Shown here one piece after another: positions 38,101-45,231 of a stretch of DNA of 64,000 bases. Position numbers and translations under genes: made by a program. This DNA is from Robertkochia sediminum (lineage in GTDB: Bacteria > Bacteroidota > Bacteroidia > Flavobacteriales > Flavobacteriaceae): assembly GCF_016786255.1 (NCBI RefSeq), contig NZ_JADMKT010000081.1, forward strand, positions 1 through 64,000, written 5' to 3'. The notes beneath the pieces are model-generated. The model did no database searches. It was not told where the DNA came from and was given only the letters and a program-made list of their open reading frames with translations. How positions within the stretch are numbered: the stretch's first letter is position 1; every line of letters starts with the position of its first letter.

Positions 38101-38401
38101 AAAGGCCTATTTCTCCAGCAGACCAAATGATTTTCTCAGGGTGGAGATCACCAAAAAGGGAAGAGCAAAAGGAATGCTATGGTACATACTTGGGGGTGGG
38201 ATCAAAGACTTGGATGGATTGTACAAAAGCAAGAAATATCTTTTTCCGAAAGATACTGACTTCACCTTCTATACCGGAAGGAAGATCGTAAATAAAGAGG
38301 TTTACGTAACCCTTTGCAAGGAATTAGACCTGGATACACAACGTACCAATGCATTTTTTCCATTGTACAGAAGTGTAAAGGATCTGCAGCGCGTACGATA
38401 A
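35120..38401 (+). CDS. Three-part fusion: PglD-like acetyltransferase + FAD/NAD(P)-binding + FemAB/GNAT-like domain
   Basis: The 1093-aa protein joins three parts. (1) Residues about 1-207 are a PglD/NeuD-type sugar acetyltransferase: VKIYGDGGHARVVRQVL at the N terminus, then left-handed beta-helix repeats, with the catalytic-His type segment NTAASIDHDNHIGDYVHI (about 132-149). PglD acetylates the 4-amino group of UDP-amino sugars. (2) Residues about 220-730 are a FAD/NAD(P)-binding domain of the NAD_binding_9 type: LAFIGAGISTAFTLLNYL (about 222-239), IPYGKRSGESTLLLSPLSDF (about 265-284), and a C-terminal GIHIIGPLLTGNVIDG (about 691-706). (3) Residues about 745-1090 resemble BioF2/FemAB-like GNAT transferases, with IMPLLKRPIKTLGKTKLYDV and KVRNNYRKAVNDKLYFRAY. 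The start is the ATG at 35120; a longer frame opens at a TTG at 35099 but adds only seven residues. The combination is unfamiliar to me, and its joint reaction is unknown. Confidence 0.88.
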   Translation: MKKQQVKIYGDGGHARVVRQVLEENGINIQVVINDFPIKGKKNLLSGIAENNITTLNSHIQDSTLVIAIGNNEIRKRISKQLRNATFQIVKHRSAVVAPDVTIGEGSVIFAGAIIQTNTTIGKHVIINTAASIDHDNHIGDYVHISPNATLTGHVTIGEGSHIGAGAVIIPGVKIGKWCTIGAGAVIIKDIPDHSTVVGNPGRIIKRKVPEIKASQRLIETGFDLAFIGAGISTAFTLLNYLQRNPIDKTPVKIAVIDKNDEFFTGIPYGKRSGESTLLLSPLSDFLPEKELNRFVEWLKVNKDWLLKRLQDHGGIRTHEWMVNNQKKLDAGKWKSLHIPRVFFGYYIQERLQNAIREAENHRRAEIVLLKENITRLEKIGSNFVLTGESGILHSKRVILGIGAPRKIRLNTVFESSQLSTQSLVISNPYEKGMDHTIKSILRFASKTRKSKPRVVLLGANASALELLYKMTDLQGIDSRIEKYYLLSTHGITPNTLENNHRYITFTPKHTLALKSVKQLTAKIIAQAVNKDLTDAEALDIDHAISGEPISRAFKPLIQKLTPEEKEKFACYYGDEIGRRQRIAGCHYNNALENLKKEGRLEHIRGNFETLLNTGYHPVSVQYTTSIDDRSESESISADIVINCLGAIKLTDPQVPEIIQNMVASGKASINPSQRGIRVNQNLESAPGIHIIGPLLTGNVIDGNPIWHAEHCGRVIELTEVLANRLASLPADQRDTRLRLTVHEISSQHDITAYKNLLNDYEDHPYYRYEYFAHHSKDEGELIVLELRDPHRSLCIMPLLKRPIKTLGKTKLYDVISPYGYSGPLFRKGINSQTKKRFWELVDSWYQKQHIISEFIRFNHLNNHEGYNGILLPTLHNVKGKILKDADEQWKGFRSKVRNNYRKAVNDKLYFRAYTGNEITMEHIRSFRDIYIETMDRNHASSNYFFDLEYFTQLIGSDPQSFMLAFALKEETIISAELIILHNDTMFAFLGGTKKAYFSSRPNDFLRVEITKKGRAKGMLWYILGGGIKDLDGLYKSKKYLFPKDTDFTFYTGRKIVNKEVYVTLCKELDLDTQRTNAFFPLYRSVKDLQRVR

Positions 38402-38442
38402 AACACACCTTTTTTGACACTGCCGGATGTACACGCTTCCAC

Positions 38443-39447
38443 CTACTGATACTCCTCGTGTAAATTCAAAGGGATCTGTTTTTGAACTATAGGTGGTTTT
38501 TGTTCATTAACAAGATATGCTGCGATCGCTTTAGCAACCAGTTCGCGTCCAAGATCATTCCAATGCTGATCGTAGATGAGGGTTACCGGAGCCTTTTCTT
38601 GCCTTAACACCTTCCCGTAATCGATATAAGGAATTCCTGCAGTTAGGAGATAATTTTTTAAATCTTCAGAAAGCAATTGTTCATCCACCAGAAATACGAT
38701 CTTTTCATGGTTTAATCCCGGCTGACCGACCAGATCCTTAAAATTCTCCAATGTTTTATGTTCCAGACCCTGATCTTTATTCCCTTCAGACTTCTCTTTA
38801 CCTCCACTACTTCCTGAGATAGCATGCTTCCAGGATACCAATTGTTTGGTCATACTATTAAGGAACCCAATATTTTGAAGATACACCAGAAGCTTGCTAT
38901 GCTGAAGTAAACCATACATACCCTTCTGTAGTTTGAGTCGTTCTTCAGAAACCCAATAGCGATTCCTTAACAGGTCGTCAGGATAATGCAGATAGACTAC
39001 AACCATATCGATCTTTTCGAAGAGTTCATCATAGGCTTGTACCAAATGCAGTTCATCGGCCAGATCGTAGCCAGCATATCCAAATTCATAGACTGCGAGC
39101 TCAGGCATTCGGCGTTCGATCTTCTTCCCTATTGAATTGTAATAGTCCTGATGAAAACCTTCAATAAAGGAATCGCCTATTAGTGCTACTTCATAGGTCT
39201 CTGTTTGCGGGTCGAATTCTCGGTATGAGTTAAATCCGAGGTCATTGATGCGGTATTCTGAAAAATTTTGCCGTCTGTTTCCGGTAGTCACGAATCCCGA
39301 TTGCCCGGGAACCCACTTCTCTACACCTTTCTCATCGATCATTCGCTCGGGTGTTCCCTTATGGAGGTGTAAACCCCTGACCAATGCTTCTACCAGCAGA
39401 AGGATCAGAAAACCATAGGCTAATATTTTAAAAAATAATCGCTTCAT
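38443..39447 (-). CDS. SGNH/GDSL-like hydrolase-fold protein (MBOAT partner)
   Basis: The 334-aa protein has one N-terminal membrane helix (ILAYGFLILLLVEALV, about residues 8-23) and a periplasmic SGNH domain. Block I is VALIGDSFIEGFHQ (about 87-100), with the Ser nucleophile. The distal Asp-His block is IYDQHWNDLGRELVAKAI (about 293-310). Such proteins, like AlgJ/AlgX-type partners, work with MBOAT acyltransferases to transfer acyl groups onto exported glycans. The gene overlaps the MBOAT stop by one base, so the two are surely co-translated. It converges with the fusion gene at 35120, with a 41-nt gap and no clear shared terminator. Confidence 0.85.
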   Translation of the reverse strand: MKRLFFKILAYGFLILLLVEALVRGLHLHKGTPERMIDEKGVEKWVPGQSGFVTTGNRRQNFSEYRINDLGFNSYREFDPQTETYEVALIGDSFIEGFHQDYYNSIGKKIERRMPELAVYEFGYAGYDLADELHLVQAYDELFEKIDMVVVYLHYPDDLLRNRYWVSEERLKLQKGMYGLLQHSKLLVYLQNIGFLNSMTKQLVSWKHAISGSSGGKEKSEGNKDQGLEHKTLENFKDLVGQPGLNHEKIVFLVDEQLLSEDLKNYLLTAGIPYIDYGKVLRQEKAPVTLIYDQHWNDLGRELVAKAIAAYLVNEQKPPIVQKQIPLNLHEEYQ

Positions 39448-40898
39448 TAAAATTGAAAATAGATAAAGGAACGATCTGATCCACTATCGTAGAACAGCAA
39501 TAAGGCAAAAACAATAAGCGTATAGGTCACCAAACGAACAGCTCCGGTTTTGATAGGAACAGGGTTTCTTTCATCTGCCCTTATATAATATTCATAAGCT
39601 ATAAAGCATAGCAGCATTAAAAAATAATCGATCATGCGATACCCTTGCGGATGCATATAAAGCGGTAAGGACCACTGCCCTATTAAGCCCTTAAAATAGC
39701 CTATGGCATGTCCGAGGTCTTCTGCCCGGAAAAATATCCAGCTTAGGGTTACCATAAAAAATGTGTTGAGCACAGCAAGGATCTCTTTAGCACCCGGAAA
39801 TTCGTGTTCCCCAAGGAAAGAGCCTTTATACTTTCGGTTCTCTCCTAATAAGAACAGGGGTATGAATAGCAAGGCGTGAAATCCGCCCCACACCACGAAG
39901 GTCCAATTGGCTCCATGCCAGAGACCACTCACCAGAAAAATGATAAAAATATTCCTGATGGCCTTCCACTTCCCTTCCCGGGATCCCCCCAAGGGAATAT
40001 AGAGGTAATCGCGGAACCAGGATGAAAGCGATATATGCCATCGTCTCCAGAACTCTCCGATATTTCTGGAAAAATAAGGGAACCTGAAATTAGACCTCAA
40101 CTCGATACCAAAGAGCTTGGCCGTACCAATGGCCATATCAGAATACCCGGAAAAATCGCCATAGATCTGAAAACCAAAAAATACAGCTCCCATAAAAAGT
40201 ACAGGGGCAGCATGCAATTCGTAATGGTTAAAAATATCATCTACTATGGGCGCGAGGGCATCGGCAATGACTACCTTTTTCAACATCCCGTAAAGAAAAA
40301 GCCGTAGACCAGCTACCGACTGTTCGTAATTAAATTTTCGTTTACCCGAGATCTGCGGTAGTAAATGAGATGATCGTTCAATTGGCCCTGCCACCAACTG
40401 CGGAAAAAAGCTCACAAAAGCTGCAAAATCTACAAAATTATTGGTAGGCTGTACCTTACCGCGATAAATGTCAAAACAATACGACATGGTCTGGAAGGTA
40501 TAGAAGGAGATCCCAACCGGAAGTATGATTTTTAAGGTCCACACACTGTTCATCTCAAGCCCAAGAGTATGTAACCCATCGACCATAGATCCAACAAAAA
40601 AGTTGTAGTATTTGAAGAATCCAAGCACACCGAGATTAAATACCACACTTACCCAAAGCCAAAGCCTTGCCCTACGTTTATCGGGTAATGCCTTTGCCAC
40701 CATTTTCCCGACATAAAAATCGACAATGGTACTAGCCAGGATCAAAAAAAGAAATCGCCAATCCCACCAGCCATAAAAGATATAGCTACCAACAAGCAGG
40801 AGGATGTTCTGCCAAAGATGTCTGCGCCTGAAGGCCACCCAATACAGGAAAAAGATCAGGGGCAGGAATAAAAAGTATGCTAACGAATTAAAAAGCAC
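39447..40898 (-). CDS. MBOAT-family O-acyltransferase (AlgI-like)
   Basis: The 483-aa polytopic membrane protein belongs to the MBOAT family that passes acyl groups across the inner membrane to glycans or peptidoglycan. It starts FNSLAYFLFLPLIFFLYWVA, like AlgI and PatA. It carries QIYGDFSGYSDMAIGTAKLF (about residues 249-268), FRRWHISLSSWFRDYLYIPL (about 289-308) and the catalytic-His segment SGLWHGANWTFVVWGGFHAL (about 332-351). The length is typical. It follows the carbamoyltransferase by 30 nt and precedes the SGNH partner, making a decoration module. Whether the acceptor is the exopolysaccharide encoded next door is inference. Confidence 0.92.
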   Translation of the reverse strand: MLFNSLAYFLFLPLIFFLYWVAFRRRHLWQNILLLVGSYIFYGWWDWRFLFLILASTIVDFYVGKMVAKALPDKRRARLWLWVSVVFNLGVLGFFKYYNFFVGSMVDGLHTLGLEMNSVWTLKIILPVGISFYTFQTMSYCFDIYRGKVQPTNNFVDFAAFVSFFPQLVAGPIERSSHLLPQISGKRKFNYEQSVAGLRLFLYGMLKKVVIADALAPIVDDIFNHYELHAAPVLFMGAVFFGFQIYGDFSGYSDMAIGTAKLFGIELRSNFRFPYFSRNIGEFWRRWHISLSSWFRDYLYIPLGGSREGKWKAIRNIFIIFLVSGLWHGANWTFVVWGGFHALLFIPLFLLGENRKYKGSFLGEHEFPGAKEILAVLNTFFMVTLSWIFFRAEDLGHAIGYFKGLIGQWSLPLYMHPQGYRMIDYFLMLLCFIAYEYYIRADERNPVPIKTGAVRLVTYTLIVFALLLFYDSGSDRSFIYFQF

Positions 40899-40928
40899 GT
40901 GGCAGGTTCTCTTTTAAATGGTTTATGT

Positions 40929-42674
40929 TTATCCGGCTACTGCCGTTCTTTCTGAATCAATCATAAGATCTCTGATATCTTTTTGTCCTTTATGTAATAG
41001 AAAATCTCCTATTACCAGAGCATCCAGACCTGTAGAGAAGAAACACCGTATGGCATCCTGGGGAGATTCAACCACCGGTTCTCCCTGAATGTTAAAACTA
41101 GTATTCAGAACCACGGGAACCCCTGTTCGCTCTCCCAGCTTTTTAATTAGATCATAATACCTGGGGTGCAATTCCTCCCTTACCGTTTGCAGTCGGGCAC
41201 TTCCATCTACATGGGTCACGGCCGGGATCACGGCTTGCTTCTCTGGTCTTACCTGACACACTTTGAGCATAAATGGTGCTTCCACCTCAAGATCGAAAAA
41301 TTCATCTTTCGCTTCGATGATGGCAGAAGGAGCAAATGGACGGTAAGCCTCTCTGAACTTCACCTCGGCATTGATCTTGTCCTTCATTTGCGGAAAGGCC
41401 GGATTGGCAAGAATACTTCTGCTCCCCAAAGCCCTTGGTCCGATCTCCATCTTACCCTGGAACCATCCTATGATCTTTCCTTTTTCAAGTAAGGCAGAAG
41501 CCGCCTCGCAAACATCGTCAAGTCGTTCATAACGCAACTTAGCACCTTTTAGTACCCTTTCGATCTCATTGTTGGTATACGAAGTCCCTACATATGGATC
41601 TAAATGCACATAAGACCGGGACTGTTTCAGTATGCCGTTATAGAGGTAATAGGCCGCACCGATCGCTGTACCATTATCCCCGGCGGCAGGCATTACATAT
41701 ACATCTTTAAATTTGCTATCGCGAACAATGCGACCGTTCATAACGCTATTTAATGCAACCCCTCCCGAGAGCACCAGGTAGTCGGCCTTTGTTCTTTCAT
41801 AAAGTATATCGCAGATCTCCAATACCCTATCTTCCAAAACTGCCTGAAAAGCCGCTGCCATATTCTTATGGCGGTCTTCAAAAGGTTCCCCGTGATTTCG
41901 TCCCGGACCAAAGGTCTTATAGAATTTATCAGAGAGGCGGCGCCAGTGCATGTTTTGAAAATTAAACCAGCTTAGGTCAAAATGCAGTTGTCCGTTGCTG
42001 TCGACCTTCACCATGGATTCAACCTCCTTGCGATACACCTCCGGATCGCCCATGGGGGCCAGACCCATCGTTTTACCTTCATCATAAGAGGTTCTGAATC
42101 CACAATACTGGGTTACTGCCTCGTAGAACGAACCTAAACTATGTGGAAAAAAGCTCTCGCCGAGACATGAAACATCTTCATCCTTACCATATCCCATCCA
42201 GGTAGTTGCCCATTCTCCGGAACCATCGATCCCCAGCAATGCTGCCTCGCGATAGGGTGACACGTAGAATGAACCGGGAGCATGACTAAAATGGTGCGGA
42301 ATAAAATGAACTTCAGGTCCATCACTTTTTTTGTCCCAATGGTAATGAAACCAATTCCAGAAACTCTTTTGCTTATTATAGGCATGAACGAATTCATGAT
42401 TTACGAACGGCTTAAAGGTCCTTAGATTAGACAAACAGTACCTCGATTTTTTTCCGAGGTTATGGGTGGGTTGTATAGACACTGCAATATGGTCAATATC
42501 ATGATACGATAATCCCGCGATCTGTAAACAACGATCGATTGCTTTCATGGGGAATACCCTGGTATGTTTATCCCTGTTGAGCCGCTCTTCTTCTATAGCC
42601 GCCAACAGCTCACCATCAACGACCAAGCAAGCGGTCGAGTCGTGAAAATAGTAGTTGAGTCCTAATATTACCAT
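40929..42674 (-). CDS. Carbamoyltransferase (NodU/CmcH family)
   Basis: The 581-aa enzyme should transfer a carbamoyl group from carbamoyl phosphate, through carbamoyl-AMP, to a hydroxyl of a sugar or other metabolite. The N-terminal ASKHA-like domain has LGLNYYFHDSTACLVVDGEL (about residues 4-23), FIPHHFSHAPGSFYVSPYRE (about 126-145, metal-binding His residues) and LGIDGSGEWAT. The C-terminal TobZ/YrdC-like part has GWFQGKMEIGPRALGSRSIL (about 405-424). The length matches NodU and TobZ. It is followed by MBOAT and SGNH genes. Members next to MBOAT genes are common in Bacteroidota glycan loci; the natural acceptor is unknown. Confidence 0.92.
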   Translation of the reverse strand: MVILGLNYYFHDSTACLVVDGELLAAIEEERLNRDKHTRVFPMKAIDRCLQIAGLSYHDIDHIAVSIQPTHNLGKKSRYCLSNLRTFKPFVNHEFVHAYNKQKSFWNWFHYHWDKKSDGPEVHFIPHHFSHAPGSFYVSPYREAALLGIDGSGEWATTWMGYGKDEDVSCLGESFFPHSLGSFYEAVTQYCGFRTSYDEGKTMGLAPMGDPEVYRKEVESMVKVDSNGQLHFDLSWFNFQNMHWRRLSDKFYKTFGPGRNHGEPFEDRHKNMAAAFQAVLEDRVLEICDILYERTKADYLVLSGGVALNSVMNGRIVRDSKFKDVYVMPAAGDNGTAIGAAYYLYNGILKQSRSYVHLDPYVGTSYTNNEIERVLKGAKLRYERLDDVCEAASALLEKGKIIGWFQGKMEIGPRALGSRSILANPAFPQMKDKINAEVKFREAYRPFAPSAIIEAKDEFFDLEVEAPFMLKVCQVRPEKQAVIPAVTHVDGSARLQTVREELHPRYYDLIKKLGERTGVPVVLNTSFNIQGEPVVESPQDAIRCFFSTGLDALVIGDFLLHKGQKDIRDLMIDSERTAVAG

Positions 42675-42710
42675 AAGTTCGTTTTATTTAAAGGGTCTGT
42701 ATCACATATA

Positions 42711-43835
42711 TTATTCTCCAGCGGAGTTCGTTACCGGGCTTATCAGCACGTAGTTGGTCCTACGGTTAGTTCTATGTTCGCTTTCTGAACAAGAAACCCC
42801 ATTGATGCAGCGATTAAGGATCTTTTTCTCTCCAAATCCTTCGGCTTTTATGCGATCGGTTGAAATACCTCCTGCCTGCGCGTAGTCTGCAATGCGCTTA
42901 GCTCTTCGCTGTGCGAGCCAATCGTTGTATTCATCTGTCCCCCTGGCATCTGCATGCGCGTGAACCTCTATTACTGCTTCCGGATATGCATTCATAAAGG
43001 CTATCAATTGATCTAGGATCACTTTATCTTCGGGAGTGAGGTAAGACGAATTGAATGCAAAATACACCACCGGAAGCTCCTCAAGATCCCTTTTCATAGC
43101 CTCCATTCTCAACTCCCCGGGCGATCTTTCCGGTAATGCAGCAACAACAATTGGCGAGGGATCTTGCATCTTAGTCATATCCGAAACGCTATCCTCTTCT
43201 ACTGGAACTATCGAACTTTCCGGTTGAGCCATTTCTTCGAATTCCTCATCAATTTTAGTGACCTCTTTTTTCCCAAGCTTAAATATTAACCCCAGTGAAT
43301 GCTGTAAATGGTTGGTCCCCTTATCAGTGAACAATCCCCATTTTGCCATCGAATTGAGGTTAAAACCAATCGTGGGAGTAAACCAGATATTAAATCCGCC
43401 ACCGGCATTAAACGTTGCTCTGTCTGCCGCACCGATCCAGGTATAACCCGCACCTGTCATGAGATAAGGATCAAACCATCCGGTCTGACCAAAAATTTTA
43501 TTAAGATCATAACTGATCTTTCCGTCAAGAGCCACATAGGTCTGATCTTCCGGCAAAACATCGCCATCTACGATCTTTCCGGCATCGTATTCATTATAGC
43601 TTCCTATGGCTTCAAATCCGAAACCATTTATAAGGTAATAGCCTACTGTTAGTCGCGATGGATAGGGAACGGCATGCCAGATCTCCTTAAAATTAAAGTA
43701 GTCGTTAAGACGGGGGCCGGAATCATCTACGAAGTTGTATCCAATACCCAATTGCCAAAAATTAGTCTCTTCTTGTGCATTTACCGTGCAAACACCTAAA
43801 AACAGTGCAAACACAATGGTTTTCAGTGTATCCAT
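42711..43835 (-). CDS. OmpA-family outer-membrane protein
   Basis: The 374-aa protein has a signal peptide (cleavage after VNAQ, about residue 21), an N-terminal beta-barrel of the outer-membrane type (about 25-190, with FWQLGIGYNFVDDSGPRLND at the start), an acidic linker (about 195-245), and a C-terminal OmpA peptidoglycan-binding domain (about 258-372). That domain is recognisable by VYFAFNSSYLTPEDKVILDQ, VIEVHAHADARGTDEYNDWL and RRAKRIADY. It anchors the outer membrane to the wall. The short gap (36 nt) to the carbamoyltransferase gene could allow read-through, but the functions look separate. Confidence 0.92.
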   Translation of the reverse strand: MDTLKTIVFALFLGVCTVNAQEETNFWQLGIGYNFVDDSGPRLNDYFNFKEIWHAVPYPSRLTVGYYLINGFGFEAIGSYNEYDAGKIVDGDVLPEDQTYVALDGKISYDLNKIFGQTGWFDPYLMTGAGYTWIGAADRATFNAGGGFNIWFTPTIGFNLNSMAKWGLFTDKGTNHLQHSLGLIFKLGKKEVTKIDEEFEEMAQPESSIVPVEEDSVSDMTKMQDPSPIVVAALPERSPGELRMEAMKRDLEELPVVYFAFNSSYLTPEDKVILDQLIAFMNAYPEAVIEVHAHADARGTDEYNDWLAQRRAKRIADYAQAGGISTDRIKAEGFGEKKILNRCINGVSCSESEHRTNRRTNYVLISPVTNSAGE

Positions 43836-43865
43836 AAACGAGGGGGATTTAGGATACCTAAATTA

Positions 43866-43884
43866 TTATCTGACAGACAGATAA
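43866..43884. repeat. Short perfect inverted repeat upstream of the ompA-like gene
   Basis: TTATCTG (43866-43872) and CAGATAA (43878-43884) are perfect reverse complements around a 5-nt ACAGA spacer. It lies 31 nt upstream of the ompA-like start and 125 nt past the bshA stop. It could be an operator or leader hairpin; no T run supports a terminator. Confidence 0.35.
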
Positions 43885-44008
43885 GGAAAAATTCCCTATA
43901 AAAAGTCGTAAACTATCGATGGTTCACTTCAGTAAGAAACACAGGTGATCACCATCATCAATGAAATGCGATATAAAGGGCATTAACGGCCAATGAAACC
44001 CTGTATCA

Positions 44009-45148
44009 TTAGGATTGAGGACAAACTTTATCGAAGGCTTTTTGGTAGAGGTTCTCGTAAATGGTAACGATCTTTTCAATGGCAAATTTACCGGCTTGTT
44101 CCAGAGCCTGCTCTTTAAACCGACTTAAGGTCTCATCATTTTCGAGAATATGTATGCCGTTACTTGCCATTTCATCGCAATCGCCAACATCACTTAAGAA
44201 TCCGCTAAAGCCCTGTTCATTTACTTCGGGGATCCCGCCGGTATTGCTGGAAATAACAGGTGTACCGCTGGCCATAGCTTCCAGGGCTGCAAGTCCGAAA
44301 CTCTCCGTTTCTGAAGGAAGGATAAAAAGATCGGAATACCCAAGGATCTTATCGACCTCATTACTGTTTCCCACAAAAAGTACCTTTTCGGCTATCCCAA
44401 GATCTTCACAAAGCTGCTCAGCGTTCTCCTTCTCCGGCCCCTCACCCACCATGATAAGTTTTGAAGGCACCTTTTTCTGTATGCGGTAAAAGACCTTGAT
44501 CACATCGGGAATACGCTTCACCTTGCGGAAATTACTAATATGAGTTACTATTCGCTCATTCTCATCGGCCATACGCAATCGCCCCTTGGCATGCGTTGCG
44601 ATCTCATGACGTGAAAAATCAATAAAATTGGGAACTACATAGATTTCTTGCTTTATATCAAAATGGGTATAGGTATCCTGCTTAAGACTTTCTGAAACAG
44701 AGGTAACAATATCCGATTTATTGATACTGAAGGCTACTGCAGGTTTGTAAAAAGGGTGATTTCCTACCAAAGTGATGTCGGTACCGTGAAGGGTGGTCAC
44801 CATGGGAAGTTTGATCCCTTCTTCTTCCAGCATCTTCTTTGCCATATAACCGGCATAGGCATGCGGAATAGCATAGTGCACATGCAACAGCTCGATACCG
44901 TGCATTTTCACCATATCCACTAATTTACTCGATAGGGCCAATTCATACGGCTGGTAGTGAAACAGGGGATACTCAGGAACAAATACCTCGTGAAAATGGA
45001 TGTTCTTGTGCAATAACTCCAGGCGAACCGGCTGGCTGTAAGTAATAAAGTGAATCTCATGGCCTCGTGCAGCCAGTGACATTCCCAATTCTGTAGCTAC
45101 TACACCACTCCCCCCAAAGGTCGGATAACAAACAATACCAATTTTCAT
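44009..45148 (-). CDS. bshA: N-acetyl-alpha-D-glucosaminyl L-malate synthase
   Basis: BshA joins UDP-GlcNAc and L-malate in the first step of bacillithiol synthesis. The 379-aa GT4 protein opens MKIGIVCYPTFGGSGVVATE, the diagnostic BshA N terminus. It keeps HFITYSQPVRL (about residues 34-44), LHVHYAIPHAYAGYMAKKML (about 93-112) and TTLHGTDITLVGNHPFYKPA (about 122-141). The GT-B C-terminal E-x7-E site is SETESFGLAALEAMASGTPV (about 279-298). Length and motifs leave little doubt. A possible -7 box is 57 nt upstream. BshB and BshC are not in the window. Confidence 0.95.
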   Translation of the reverse strand: MKIGIVCYPTFGGSGVVATELGMSLAARGHEIHFITYSQPVRLELLHKNIHFHEVFVPEYPLFHYQPYELALSSKLVDMVKMHGIELLHVHYAIPHAYAGYMAKKMLEEEGIKLPMVTTLHGTDITLVGNHPFYKPAVAFSINKSDIVTSVSESLKQDTYTHFDIKQEIYVVPNFIDFSRHEIATHAKGRLRMADENERIVTHISNFRKVKRIPDVIKVFYRIQKKVPSKLIMVGEGPEKENAEQLCEDLGIAEKVLFVGNSNEVDKILGYSDLFILPSETESFGLAALEAMASGTPVISSNTGGIPEVNEQGFSGFLSDVGDCDEMASNGIHILENDETLSRFKEQALEQAGKFAIEKIVTIYENLYQKAFDKVCPQS

Positions 45149-45204
45149 AATGAACGCATTTGATCTTTTTGCCCTGTTTTGTCAAGCTTTTCGGGCCGAA
45201 AGAA

Positions 45205-45212
45205 CAAATTTA
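45205..45212 (-). promoter_or_regulatory. Possible -7 promoter element for bshA
   Basis: The minus strand reads TAAATTTG, an exact TAnnTTTG match, which would place a start near 45198 and a leader of about 50 nt. No TTG is found at the expected distance upstream, so support is partial. Confidence 0.3.
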
Positions 45213-45231
45213 AGTATTCTCAATGGTATAT

